From Parelaphostrongylus tenuis (Eukaryota; Nematoda; Chromadorea; Rhabditida; Metastrongylidae): a DNA stretch of 64,000 bases. The translations under genes were made by a program, and so were the position numbers. Shown one piece after another: positions 23,346-35,400 of this stretch. How positions within the stretch are numbered: position 1 is the stretch's first letter; each line of letters starts with the position of its first letter. The stretch is taken from assembly GCA_019055375.1 (NCBI GenBank), contig JAHQIW010001423.1:434001-498000 (forward strand). Direction: 5' to 3'. Below the pieces are notes generated by a model. That model was not told where the DNA came from, made no database searches, and was given only the letters and a program-made list of their open reading frames with translations.

Positions 23346-25089
23346 AAGCAAACGATTTACACCAGAAGTCAAGTGAAATAATCATCGAACTCACCAAAAC
23401 TCACTTTATTTGTGGGATGGCTCAATTCCTCATCACGAATTCATGCGGCTATTGTGTTTCTTGGGGACGAATGTGTCGGTATTTTTGCATAGCATCCTGC
23501 ATAAGCACCATTTTCAGTCATGTCTAATGACAGATTTTGCATGTGATACAATGAATCGAAAATTGGCAGAATCGCAGAAGAGATCTCGTCAACCGAGAAT
23601 TTTTTTTGTCGATTTGCTATTAAAAAACCTACTTACTTTATAACGGCATATGGCAGCGCAACCATGAACATTCGTTTCACAGTAATTTAAATGGGAATTT
23701 GCTAGCTCATGATTGTGGTGATTGTGAAGTACAATTGCGAATTCTGCTACGTGGAGTGGTGTACAACCGCTCAAGGCAAACTGCAGCTGAGAATTCAAAA
23801 CGCATTAGGCTGGATAATCAGTTGCCTCATATTCGAAGACGATGTTCACGAAGAGGAAAGATAATGCATATATAGAGAAGAACATACGCGGTAGGTACAT
23901 TTGCTTTATAATCCACGAACTCTCCTAGCTCCTCTTTCACAGGTGAAGTTTTAAGGTATGTGGAAAATTTCTAGCTTATCATGCGGCCAAAACTATTTAC
24001 GATAATTTAGAATTCTGAAAACTCCAGTCTTAGTAGTAAAGGTGGTAGCTTTTCAATGAAGTTCTGCTTAACCGATTTTATGAGCTGTAAAATCTACATG
24101 CTGCCAGACCTCACCTGCTTCGCGCAGCATTTTACTTTTGGCAAAAATGATAGAAAGCCATCAAACTCAAGCAGCGAAGTCTCAACTTTGACATAAAGTA
24201 GGATGAAATCAGATACACGCAGATATCTATTTCAAAAGAGTCCGGCTAGAACAGTAATGCTTGTATCGCTGCGCTTCGCAATGGCTTCCATACTTTCAGC
24301 ATAGGCGTACCTAGTGTCCTGATGATGGTAGGAACGAAGGGTCTCAAAGTGCTTCTGCTACACTGAATGTTGAAACCCAACACCTACAAGCTATTTGAAG
24401 TTTTTTCGCAACGTCCCCTATGAGAAGAAAACCAGCTGTCTCTGCCGTAACCCTGACGGTTTGTAAACATCGTATTCAAAGAGAACGTTCTGCAAACTTC
24501 GTTTTAATAGACCCGCCACTTTGGTACTTTAGATTGCAGCAAATGTCTCATTTTCGTTGTTAACGGCTTCTTTTGAACTCTCGTATCTTTTTTCTTACAC
24601 GGTCCTGCAGCAGTTATGATCATCTGCACCGAAGCCCATTTGGGCATGGAATGTACGTGGCTCAGCGCAAAAATTTCGTAGTCTTCAACCATATGTCAGG
24701 CAGAATTTACACTCTTGGGTGTGTCTAACTGTCATCTGTCACTAAGCAATGATTAGCCCAATTACCTCGTATTCTATGTGCTATCAAGTTCCAAAAACTT
24801 GTTTTCGTTCCGTTATCACCCCTTTATCACAAACTCAACAGTTTGCCATTTTACGGTACACGCAGACTTTATTTACTTCTTATCTATGTCTGATGGTTTC
24901 GCTGACAAAGGTCTTGTAAGAGAACACTTTGAATCCTACTATAGCGGCAGCTCAACTCTTAGGCTTTCAGAGGTCTAGCATGGCACCGCTGTGTTACACG
25001 CAGAGTGTGACTTATACGGCGTCAAATCCTTATAATGTTTGTGACTAGAAGCAAAACGGTATGTGCTGCTAATAAGACTTGCGAGAAGG
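23346..25089. other. No gene seen
   Basis: About 1.7 kb. Frames up to 77 codons overlap each other without motif or splice support. Sequence near 23860-24000 weakly resembles the paralogue 5' flank (TATATAGAGAAGAACAT; AAACTATTTACG) and could be a decayed fourth copy's flank. Confidence 0.35.
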
Positions 25090-25970
25090 CCGAAACAATT
25101 ATCTAGCACTTCAGGCGCCGTACTAGAGCTTTGAAAGGCTTAAGAAAATTCTATAGGATCATATTGAATTCCTAAGCGAGGCCTCAAAATAGTTGATATA
25201 AAGTGTTGAAAATAGTACCTGTTTAGCAACCAGCAATCACTAATGACCTGGCGAACTATTTTCTTGGAGTAATTCTCTTATATTCGGGCCATGAGTTGGA
25301 AAAGGAGCTTGAAATGGGGACAAGCGGCTCGTGAATTGGGTTCTTATATGTTAGACGGCGGCAAATAGTGAACTGATGCCTTTCGCTGAGCAAGAACTTT
25401 CCAATAAAGTGTTAGTAATCGATCAAAAGCTTGAATCCCTGGTGGTCGAATCTCGAAAAAGCCTTCTTATGTTCCTGTAGCATTCATGAAAATAAGTTCC
25501 ATCCTTCCGCCAACTGTATGAACTTACAGAGGAAATATCGTAGTACAGAAATATTCGCTTGATATAGAGCCTTTTCCGAAGCGGAGAAAAAAATCTCCAA
25601 TGAAATAAGAACAACCGCCCTTTGCATGTCATCCGTCTAAGCGTCATCAATCGATGATTGCGACAACCTCTCCGTGCCTTCCGCCGGCAGCCCGTGAATT
25701 TGCCAAAAAATACATGCCCGCACATGTGAATCAATCTTATTTTCCCTGCTGCGTTGGAGAGAAACGGCCTTTCAATAAAGTAAGCGCAATGTTTGAATAG
25801 CTAAATCTCAGGCTATCGAACGATTACTAATAGTCCGAAGAAGAGCTCTGTCTTGCGAGAAAAACGCGTGTGCGGACACAAATGTTTTTTATCTGTTTCA
25901 GCTCTGATAATATAGCTTGTTTGGAAGCAAGCATACCCATGGATTCTTTGAAACTAAAGCTTTCGAAGGA
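25090..25970. repeat. Degenerate tandem array
   Basis: Recurrent segments resemble those in 6840-7500 and 50080-51415: CGATCAAAAGCTTGAATCC, AAATCTCCAATGAAATAAG, TTTCAATAAAGTAAGCGC, AATCTCAGGCTATCGAACG. Unit borders are blurred. Confidence 0.4.
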
Positions 25971-26303
25971 TCAGCAGTAGTCTGAGAAGTGGGTTTTGTG
26001 CAGCGAAATATAAACGAAAGAAAAAATCAGGTTGTAGCAGGTCTCTGAGAGGTTGAAGGGCAAGCGTGAACGAGACTGGTGGTCAGAGACATCGCTGCGG
26101 GACCGAGACAATGGTTTCACCGCCCACTTCAATGGGGCGGCGGTCAGTATGGTGTTGTGCTGGCTGTCCCCTAGCCTTGCTCCGCCACAATCTTGCCTTT
26201 GGTTGTCCGCCTCGGCTCTGAATTTGCTCTCGTTGCTGCGTATGAAGTGATCGTGATCCATTTTGTCCATTGACTCTGTCTTCGATTGATTGTTATTGTT
26301 CAT
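25971..26303 (-). CDS. Possible exon, Asn/Ser-rich, unrecognised
   Basis: ATG-started frame of 110 codons in a GC-rich island. It starts MNNNNQSKTESMDKMDHDHF, later contains ADNQRQDCGGARLGDS and PLSRSRSDVSDHQSRSR. Codon third positions are C/G-rich, unlike the flanking AT-rich DNA. The last about 20 residues look non-coding, so a real exon would end near 26040, but I see no good donor there. The opposite strand is also open over part of this, so strand is uncertain. Confidence 0.25.
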   Translation of the reverse strand: MNNNNQSKTESMDKMDHDHFIRSNESKFRAEADNQRQDCGGARLGDSQHNTILTAAPLKWAVKPLSRSRSDVSDHQSRSRLPFNLSETCYNLIFSFVYISLHKTHFSDYC

Positions 26304-26532
26304 ATTGCTTACGAAGGTCGTACATTCTAAGCGGAGCTATCGACGACGGCGGTGCGCCAATCTCGTGTACGCTCTGATTGACTCGCCACCGGCTGATGGG
26401 TTCCAGCCCTTGTACATAGACCAGGTTCTCGACAATCCACTGGCTCCCACATCCACCGGTGTTCTGTTCATTCCCAGGCCAACCATAACTATACCCCAAG
26501 GTTCGCCGCCTAGTCAAGCTCCGCCATTCTAG
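26290..26532 (+). CDS. Possible terminal exon of a secreted Pro-rich protein
   Basis: Open frame of 80 codons with no ATG; it begins at TTG after an in-frame TGA. It starts with a hydrophobic stretch (LLFILLTKVV), then KRSYRRRRCA, then a Pro-rich segment (IDSPPADGFQPLYIDQVLDN; PRPTITIPQGSPPSQAPPF) and a stop. G/C-rich third positions argue for coding. A start exon would have to lie upstream and I could not place one. The CGAAG and TCTAAG sites near 26318 and 26332 are possible acceptors. Confidence 0.3.
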   Translation: MLLFILLTKVVHSKRSYRRRRCANLVYALIDSPPADGFQPLYIDQVLDNPLAPTSTGVLFIPRPTITIPQGSPPSQAPPF

Positions 26533-27776
26533 ACACGTAGGGCGCCATTCTCATGCTATATGATTGTAATACTGTTCAGACGGAGCGCTATTATGTTATG
26601 TGTTATTATTTTATATTATTCTGCTTATGTGTATTATAGGATGTTTTTGGTAGATTAAATATAAAAGGTGAACGTTGCGCTTATCTCCATTTCAACACAA
26701 CAGCAAATCCACTAAATCAACACCACACAGGTGATGAGTGTGAAACATGATCTTATTCGGCATGCTAGAGCGTTGAAGAAAAGGCGTTTTCAAAAAAGTG
26801 ACCACGTCAGTTCCAACAGAGATATGGACTGGCAAATGATTACTAACACTTTTATGAAAAGTTCTTGTCGAGCAGAAGCGATCGGTTTTTCATTTTTGGC
26901 GCCTAATAGGTGAAAACCCTGAAATGTTTCAAAAAGTCATAAGTACTGTGCCCACGGGCACTATGGTGTCCGTGCGGGTGCCTATAGCAATTCATGCATC
27001 TTCGTTGCTATTTTTCACCGTAATTCACTTAAATGAGTGACAACCTAGCACGACGCACTATTTAGGCAACTCAAGGGGCACGTCTCGGTAAAGGGCGCAA
27101 GGACGGTAAAGACGGTGGAGTTTGGCAGAGTTGCAAAAAATTATACTCAGGCAATGGGCAATGATAAACCGCAGGTAGTGCCCCGATAGCTCGCGGCAGA
27201 CGATCAGATTTTAGACCAGTCCATTGCGTTACTGGTTTCTTTCTCCCATCTCATCGTCTTTCATCCCACATTTTCTATTTGTTATTGGTTTTATGTCGTT
27301 TCCGCTATGTGCAGCCCCTTGTGAGGAGAATCATTGCGTTGACTACACCGACTCACATCTCATGCGGCATACGGTTGTTCACTACCTTTTTTTAGGGGTG
27401 ATTGACCACTTTAAGTGTTGCTGACCATCGCTGGTTGCAGACTTGTACATCGGAGACGGATGTAGGGTTAAGAACCACCGGCGACACGCTTCGAGAGCAA
27501 GGTACCTAGCCACATGTAGTCTTGACGCAGCACGCCTCCGTGGTATACACTTGTAATCACCCCTGGATACCACCCTTCTGCAAGTACTCTGACTGGATGG
27601 AATGCTTCTCAAGAGTTTACTCGTTGTTTTGAGGCCTCCGCTCTCGTCAGTTTCATGTTACTTGCTGGCGTATCTCTGCTGTGACGATCAGTTAAGATCA
27701 ATGCGATCTTGATAGCTCAATGATCAATTGTTGTGTTATGTAATACATCGTCGATCCGTATCGCACATTTTTGATG
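26533..27776. other. No gene seen
   Basis: Bases 26760-26910 resemble the tandem-unit family (GATTACTAACACTTTTATGA; GTCGAGCAGAAGCGATCGG). The rest shows no supported gene. A 76-codon Arg-rich - frame at 27612-27382 is not recognised. Confidence 0.35.
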
Positions 27777-27798
27777 TGTTCAATTATCCAAGTTTGAG
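27777..27798 (+). other. SL1-like 22-mer
   Basis: TGTTCAATTATCC followed by AAGTTTGAG matches the nematode SL1 leader at 19 of 22 positions by direct comparison (mismatches at leader positions 1, 5 and 11). What follows (GCTGTTTTCTC) is not the GTAAAC-type donor of an SL RNA gene, so this is not a normal SL gene. A retroposed trans-spliced mRNA or chance similarity are both possible. Confidence 0.4.
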
Positions 27799-29227
27799 GC
27801 TGTTTTCTCTCGCTGTATTGAAAAATAATCCGCGTGGAAGGCATTTATTTCGCACACCAATAGTGAGCACAATAACAATTGATTTGCGCATTCGCTACTC
27901 GAGTCACTGCAGTACCTATTCTTGAAGAAACGATCAGGATCGAATTGTCAAGGTTTTAAGAAGCTCATAACAACCGGATCTCGTGCCCGAGCCTTTTCCT
28001 CACTACGTTTTGTTTCTGGTATCTTTTGCTAACTACTGTCATTTGACTGGAATCAAATAATGGGTATTATGATCGTATTCATCACTCACGAATCCTAACA
28101 GTTTTGTACTTTCAAATACCCCATATCCTTCTCCATCCACTAAAATATTCTATCTTACCTGTCCTATAACAGTGTTATAATGATTCAGTTATATATCCCA
28201 CGATGCTGAGTGACATGCAAAACTTCCAAGTTTTCACCAGTACCGGGGCACGCACTACCGCCACACCACAGATGCCATCACCCATCATTCTGCTAAAACC
28301 CTAACTTTACAAAGTAGCCTAAGCCTCCCACATGGTTTACCGACTCATAGTGATTGGGAGGTGTGTCGCGTTATGAAATACCTCAGCAGTTCAACCATCC
28401 AAGAGGGCCACTGGAAGCTAAGAAGGAATCCTACGTTTCCGTGCAGAAAGCCCGGCTTGGAGTAAACCGTACCAGGAATGACCGACGTCTTTGCAGCTAT
28501 TATTCACAAGGTGGTAATCTCCCTCTGATTCACAAGGGCCTGAGGAAGCCCCGACTAGGTTTACCTCGGGTCTCCAAGGAGTAAAACGCCTAAACGAGCA
28601 TAGTTTCCCTGTGCTGAAGGTCGCACTATCAGTGAAGACGAGCTGTCCAAGGCGTTCAAGCGTCTAAGCATCACACAGCCACTACTAGCATACCTGGTGC
28701 AATTCCGAAATTTGAATCATTCTGTTTCGCGCGCATATTGGTGTGGCGCTAATTTTGAAACCGCTTTTATGAGGTCGACTCCACCGCGTACATGTCTCCA
28801 ACCTCTCTTACTTCCTATGCTATTTCCTGTTTTTTCTTAAGGTTTTTTCTTGTTCGAAGTGCGCCAAAACTCTTTATAATAAGTATTTTGTAAGAATAGG
28901 AGAATAATCGCACTATCTCCTCGACTTTAATTTCCATTTACACGTTTGTTTTGTTTCTGAATTTTTTTCCTGCCAAATTATTTTTATTTTTTAGTCTTAT
29001 TGTGTTTTTTTTTTAATTTAATTTTTTAAATTGCTGAATTGTTTTGATTTTTTTTACTTATAATGTTTATCGGCCTCTTAACGACAAGTTTCTCAAATTC
29101 AAGAATATTTTTAATCGTCCCACCCACTGAACTGCTTGCCCGTATGCATTACTAATAATCGGAATTGATAGTATTTCAATGCATTTCGCATTGTTATGAT
29201 GTTTTCTGTATACCTAAGAGAACTGAG
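27799..29227. other. No gene seen
   Basis: A GC-richer part at 28330-28600 is open for 76 codons on the + strand but is not recognised. Bases 28780-29120 are T-rich with long T runs. Confidence 0.35.
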
Positions 29228-29352
29228 TGGTGAACAAAAACGCGGCCTCAGGCGGGAATCGAATCCGCGTTTCATCCTATCCACGCCTCCCCGGATAGGA
29301 TGAAACGCGGGTTCGACTCCAGCCTGAGGCCGCGTTTTTGTTCACCACTCAA
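29228..29352. repeat. Foldback tRNA-like element upstream of spdl-1
   Basis: GGTGAACAAAAACGCGGCCT on the left is the reverse complement of AGGCCGCGTTTTTGTTCACC on the right. Inside are B-box-like GGTTCGACTCCAGCC (+) and its opposed partner (GGAATCGAATCC). The core is nearly a perfect hairpin. A half copy lies at 53019-53090. It ends about 26 bases before the likely spdl-1 trans-splice acceptor. Confidence 0.75.
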
Positions 29353-29377
29353 TTCTCTTACGTATGGAATACTTTGT

Positions 29378-29387
29378 ATTTTCACAG
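29378..29387 (+). promoter_or_regulatory. Probable trans-splice acceptor of spdl-1
   Basis: ATTTTCACAG ends 23 bases before the ATG at 29411, with no upstream donor or exon obvious. This spacing is typical of spliced-leader addition in nematodes; the use here is inferred. Confidence 0.5.
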
Positions 29388-29410
29388 TATTAACTCGATT
29401 TACTAGCAAA

Positions 29411-32400
29411 ATGGATCTGCCTGACATTGTCAAAGAGCGTCTCATTGAATTGGAAGAAGATAACAATCAGCTGAAAGCGGTTCGTTTCTTTTTTTCTCGT
29501 CCCTCTCCTACTTCTTCCTTTTCTTTCTCCTCTAAATCTATCTTTTCTTCTGTTTTGCATTCGTATTCCCTTATAATGAGTTTATTCTGATGGGCGCGTT
29601 TAGCGAACTGGTTAGAGAGGGGATGCTTTTTAGCACACACGTGATCGGTCAGTCGATAGTCAGTGGTTCGATCCTGCTCCATCCAAGGCTCATCAAGCTT
29701 TTCCGTCTCCCTAGGGTCAGCGTCGACCTCAAACGCTGCCTGATGAGCTTGAATTCATGGCGCACAGCTCAGGGATTGATCGACGTCGAGAGCATTAAGG
29801 ATGTTGTGAAGAGGACGAAGAACATGCGACTCCGTGACCCCTTTTTCGATTCAGTGGTTATCAGTGCCCTAATGTACGCAGCAGAAACCTGGTCACGACT
29901 CAAGAAGGATAAGAGATCACTTGGCGCTGTTGAACCCTCAGTCGAAAGGTCGATACTAGGAGTATCCCGTTCTCGTTATTGAGAGAAAGGATCCGAAGTT
30001 TTGACTTGCGCCATCGATCGAAGGACAGGATGCCGTTCTACACGCCAGAGTATCGATAAGATGCTGGGTCGGACTCGTAATGCACTTCGTCGACAACCGA
30101 TGGACGAGAGCCGTTACCGACTGGATTCCTTGGGATGTCAAACGCTCCACAAGAACACCGAGGCGATGGTCCGATTTCTCACGAAAAGCCTAGAGGAAAG
30201 ATGTGATGCTCAGCGGATTTCTAGAACGAGGAGGACTCTCTGTATTACTCTTGCACGCTGTATAGATAAAAGGATAAAGCTCTCGGCGTTGAACAATCCC
30301 TGAGGGATGCGCCATGCATTCGACTTCAATTTTTAACTTCGTTTGAGGTGATTGAATGCATATCTGGCCTTTACAATGACTCGCGGAGGCCTCCCGCTGA
30401 ACCGAGTCAGTGCTGCTTATCCTCGCAGAGTCAAGTCTGAGACCTGTCTGGTACCAATTTACCGACCCCGGAGGGATGGATGGCTTGGTGAGCCATGAGC
30501 GCGAGATCGAACCACTGACCTCGTGTGCGACGCACAGCACCTCTAACCATTGCGCCACATGCGCCCGCCGTATAGATATCAGTGTAGAATTACTGGCTAC
30601 CGATCAAGTCACTCAACGATAAACGGGACGGCTCGAAACAGGCGATACAGATAGATGGATACTTCGGCGAAACAAAGCTCGTTGTCAATGGCCTCGTCAG
30701 TGACCCTCGCCCCACATTAAGCCCTGCATTGTAGCAAGGAGAGAGGCGTTTGTTTTTGCATTCTTTGTCATTTTCTGCATCAATTTGTGAGCGCAGAAGG
30801 CGAGGTTTTGCCACAGGATAGTGTTATATAAGACTATACTCTTGTCGGACTACTCAAAACAGAGTAGGTTTGGCAGTTAATTGAATACAAAAAAATATAG
30901 CAAGAACACCCTGGCGAAGTGAGCTACGAAAATGAAATACATTGAAGTCAATGCACGATTTCATTATCGTTACATGCGATGGGAAGAAATGAAAGTTCTA
31001 CTGATGACCGCTTGAGCTACTCGATGATCATTGGGAGGACAGGTGACACAGATGATTCAGTGAAGTAAACCGTCTAAAATTTGATTCATCTCATCTACTG
31101 TTTCTTTTTTACCTCGTTATAAACATCCAATATAGCCTGTAAGAATGTTCGAAGCCTTAGCGGGGTTGTTACGTCAGAGCCATAGACGTGTTTTGGAGGT
31201 ATAGCCCTCTTCATCAGTGGCCCACGCCCCACATTAAGCCCTACTTTGTAGCAGGGATGGGAGACGAATGTGGTGATAGCACAACGTACAATGGCATTGT
31301 ATTAATCACTTTTTCAGTTGATTCATTGCGGTTGATAGATATGAACTGATCCACCTCATTGACCATATTTTAGCCTCACTGTAAACATTCAATATAGTCT
31401 GTAGGAATGTTTAAAGCCTTACCGGGGTTGTTACGTCAAAGCCATACGCTTGTTTCGGGGGTATCGCCCTCTTCATCGTGGCACAATGTCATTGTTCGTT
31501 GTGCTGTCACCACATTCGTCTTCGCTCCCTGCTATAAAGAAGGATTCAGTGTGGGGCGTGGGCCACTGATGAAGAGGGCGGCACCCCCGAAATACGTGAA
31601 TGGCTCTGACGTATAACCTCGGTAAGGCTTTAAACATTCTTGCTGACGTCTTGAACCTGTTTTCTTGATTACAGTTGGGTCTTAGCTCAATCCGCATTGC
31701 TGCTATCCATCTTCTTTCAGGATCTGAAGCGTCAACGTGATAAATGTGATGTGACCGAGGCGATGCTTCTTGAACTTGAACAGGAAGTTCAACGACTCAG
31801 TGATAGTCAAAAGGAAAATCGCTTCAGATGCGCTAAATGTCCCTTAGTGGAGCAAACTATTCAAAGTCTGAAGTGTGAGGTGTGTTCTTCTCTCATTCTT
31901 AAAAAGCGATATTTATTATATTTCTATCATTTGTTTCTATAATTATCTTAAATTCATCTGTGCCTATCTATTTTTCTAAGCTTTATTTACTTGAAATTTA
32001 AACATGCAATCGACGGGAATTTTTAACTCAAACAATTTTTTAGCAGTGATTTTGATGTTATAACTTCATGTGGTGGAGAGAGCTGTGGCTGAGTGGCTAG
32101 TGGTGCTCGGCGCTGCACTACGCGGTATTGATTCCACGACGCCACAGCACTTTCCGACAATCAGTAACGAACCTCCCACGAAATACCTCAACCTGGCTAT
32201 CCTGAAGATCACAAGGAGACATTGTCGACCACTATTCGTCGACAATCGTTAACTCATACGGGATTGTAGACCTACTGCCCTTGCGTCTCTGACTGGGAAC
32301 TCCGGGCGATCTGCTCCATCTCCTCTCCATCTCTAGCTCCCAGAGTGCTGCGTTTAACATTACCAGGCTGTCGGGTGGAACATTGGCACGCTGGAGGTTA

Positions 32401-35400
32401 GGAATGCAAAGGAGATTGAGCAGACCGTTCAGAGTTGCTAGTTAGAGATGCAGGGGCTGTGGGTCCACAGTTCTAAGAGGGCCAAGAAAATGAATTTCTC
32501 AAGAAAGCGAAGAAATAAACTGAATGCTCAAAGTACTGGGGCTCAAATCGTAGAATAAATGATACGGGCTAATATGGTGATAAAGTGAAAGAACTATTCG
32601 TCGAGAAGGTGCTAAGTTATTTGCGAAACTTTCAACCTTAAGCTGAAGTTGAACCCTCGTCGCACTCTTTCTGAGGGAGTATTCTAATCACTGCACTACG
32701 CGGCGCTTGCTATAACTGTATCTGCGAACAGGGTTCAGACATCTGTTTGATATTTCCTACTCATCTCTTTTTACAGGTGCTACAATTATGCCTATCTACA
32801 CTTTTTATTCATTTCTCATTGGATTTTCGAAGTTTAGGTATGTATCTGCTTGTAATTTCAGTTGTTTTCAGTTAGAGGAGAAGAGCATCGATTCATCACG
32901 AATGTCGAGAGAAATAGAGAATTTAAGTGCTTTATTAAATGCAGCTCGCGAGGAAATTGATGAATTGAGGAGGGCTCGTACTCCGATCTCTGCCGATCAA
33001 AGCTTCACCAACACGAGTTCGGATTCGTCCAAGTTGGTAAGACATTACAACTGACTCTGTCAGGAAATCTGACAACATCTTGAGCCTTTCATGAGGTCTG
33101 CTATGGCAGTTACACAGTGCTAGACACCTGTTTCGGCTTTGTACCCTCAACAGTAGCACGGTGCCTTTCGGTTCAGCCCATCCCTTTTTAGGAGCAGCTT
33201 GTCAAACTTTTTGTTTTCTCACATACCAAGATTTAATAAAGGTTGGTCTTTTAATTTACTTTATTCACGTTTCATATCATTCCAGATCCTTCTAAAAGAG
33301 GAGAGGGACGATGCCATATATGAATTGGAGACTGCGAAACGTCAGATTAGTGCTTTAGAGTCTGAAAAGAAAGATTACGCAGAGCGAGAGGAGGCATTAG
33401 TTGCTGAGGCGCAGGAGCTAAGACGACACCTCAAGGTTTGTCAGCCCTATTGTTGAGCTTCTTAGTGCAACTTTTTCTTGAATTCAGGATTGTTCAGGAA
33501 GCACGTGAGCAACTAAGCCAGAATGAAGCGGAGCGTATGGCATCTCTTGGCAATATCGGTATCGCAAATAGAGGAAACTCGATGTTTGCAGAGGTCAGTC
33601 GTGTGATGTCTGCTATCATTTATCTTTCCATCGATGCTGAACGTGACGTTTTAGTTCGCCGAGGAGCGAGTCAAACTCGAAACTGATATGAAGTCGTTGT
33701 ATTCCAAGTATTTAGCTGTTCGTAGAGAAAATTGTCGACTTTCTAATGACTCGATGAGGCACGAATTATGGCTCTACGACGTAGTCGAAACGAGGTGGGT
33801 AATCGTGTTCCAAAATACTCGAGTTTTGAATCAATCTCATCGACTCTTTTTAGACCTTCGCTATAATAATGCCATATAGTCGGTAAGAATGTTTAGAGCC
33901 TTTTTGAGGTTGGTACGTCGGAGCCATACGTACGTTTCGGCGTTATCGCCCGATTCACCAGTGGCCCACGCCCCATTCTGAACCTTACTTCATAGCCAGA
34001 AAAGGGAAGACCTTATAGGGGCAGCAGATGATATTGAATCATCACCGTTTCTTTTTCAGTTGATGAATTTACGGCTGGCGAGGTTTATAAACAGTTGTAA
34101 GATTAATTTCTATATATTGCCTGTCAGCTGTAATTTAACGACTGAAAAAGAAATGGTGTTAATACAATATTATGTGCTTTGACCATAAATAAGGTCTCCT
34201 CATCCCTGGCTATGGAATAGGGTTCAGTGTGGGGCGTGGACCACTGGTGAAGCGGGCGATACCGCCCAAACGTACGTATAGCTCTGACGTACCAACCTCG
34301 AGAGGGTTCTGAAATATTCTTGTAGGCTGAGTTTTAATTCAGTTGCACTGAGAACTTAGGTAGTTACAATAATTCCAGTACCTTCCTGTTGCCTAAAAAT
34401 AAAGCTAAAAGATAGGGCTCTCGGCGTATGAATCCTGAAGAATGTGCCATCATGCGATTTCATAAAACATCGTTAGAGGTGTTGATTTCTTATCTGGTCT
34501 TTACAATGACTCGTGGTGGCCTTACGAAGTATCAAGTCAATGCTACTATCCTCTAAGACAAGCGAGCTACTTTTTGCCAGCCCTGGAAAGATGCAAAAAT
34601 TAATGAGCTTTGGGCCCAGGATAGGGCCATCGACAACGTGTGCGTCGCAGGGCGTGCGCCACGCGCGCCCATTGTGCTACCTAAGTGTTTCTTTTCATAA
34701 TACTTGTTTTTTTAAGTGAAGTGACATCAGTTACTCCAGCTGATCATTTTGGAGATCCCAGCCATTTTCATCATCAGACTTGTTGCCATGCATCTAACCT
34801 CTGCAAGAGTCGTCGCATTTACTTGTATATCCTGATGCTACTAGAGCAATTTCCAACTTAGCCACGAATGTAATTAAATGCTGGTCGAGTCAGTCATTCT
34901 TGGAATCCTTGGATCACTGTGTTATTCTGATCAAAAGTCTCCACAACAACGAAAGCTTTTGTGCATTGCATGGAGCTACTCCGCGGCCTTGTCTTGTACT
35001 GATTCCCGACATAGGAAGAGAAGGGAAGCGCTGGTTCGAAGCGTTACGGAATCGATCATGTCCTCTTCACGTGTTAATGGGCAGAGTCTTCAACACTGCG
35101 CCAATCTCGCTTTTCATATTACTTACTGAAAGAGCAGGCCATAAAACTTACCTCGTCGATTAATCCCTGGGTGGTGCACCATGTTTTCAGCTTCATCGAG
35201 GATCGTAACGTTGATAGAGCGCATACCCGACCTATACAGTGACTGATTGTGGCTAGGTTGGCAAGGAATCGTTTGGGACTTCGTCTTTGTGTATAATTTT
35301 TCATGCATTTGAATTCCTGTTTTTACTATCGTTTAGAGCGGCTTCTTGCGATTATTTTGATACGATACATACCACTTGAAACATTTGTTTCAAGATGGAG

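Noticed and set aside
29467..29682. 71-codon - strand frame overlapping spdl-1 exon 1
   Set aside because: Charged composition arises from antisense of a pyrimidine-rich intron start; no start or splice context.
32777..32837. Extra spdl-1 exon between exons 2 and 3
   Set aside because: It has acceptor and donor signals, but its 61-base length breaks the phase-0 junctions on both sides.
34878..35163. Two overlapping + frames inside spdl-1 intron 6
   Set aside because: No motif, two frames equally open, and flanked on both sides by SINE fragments.
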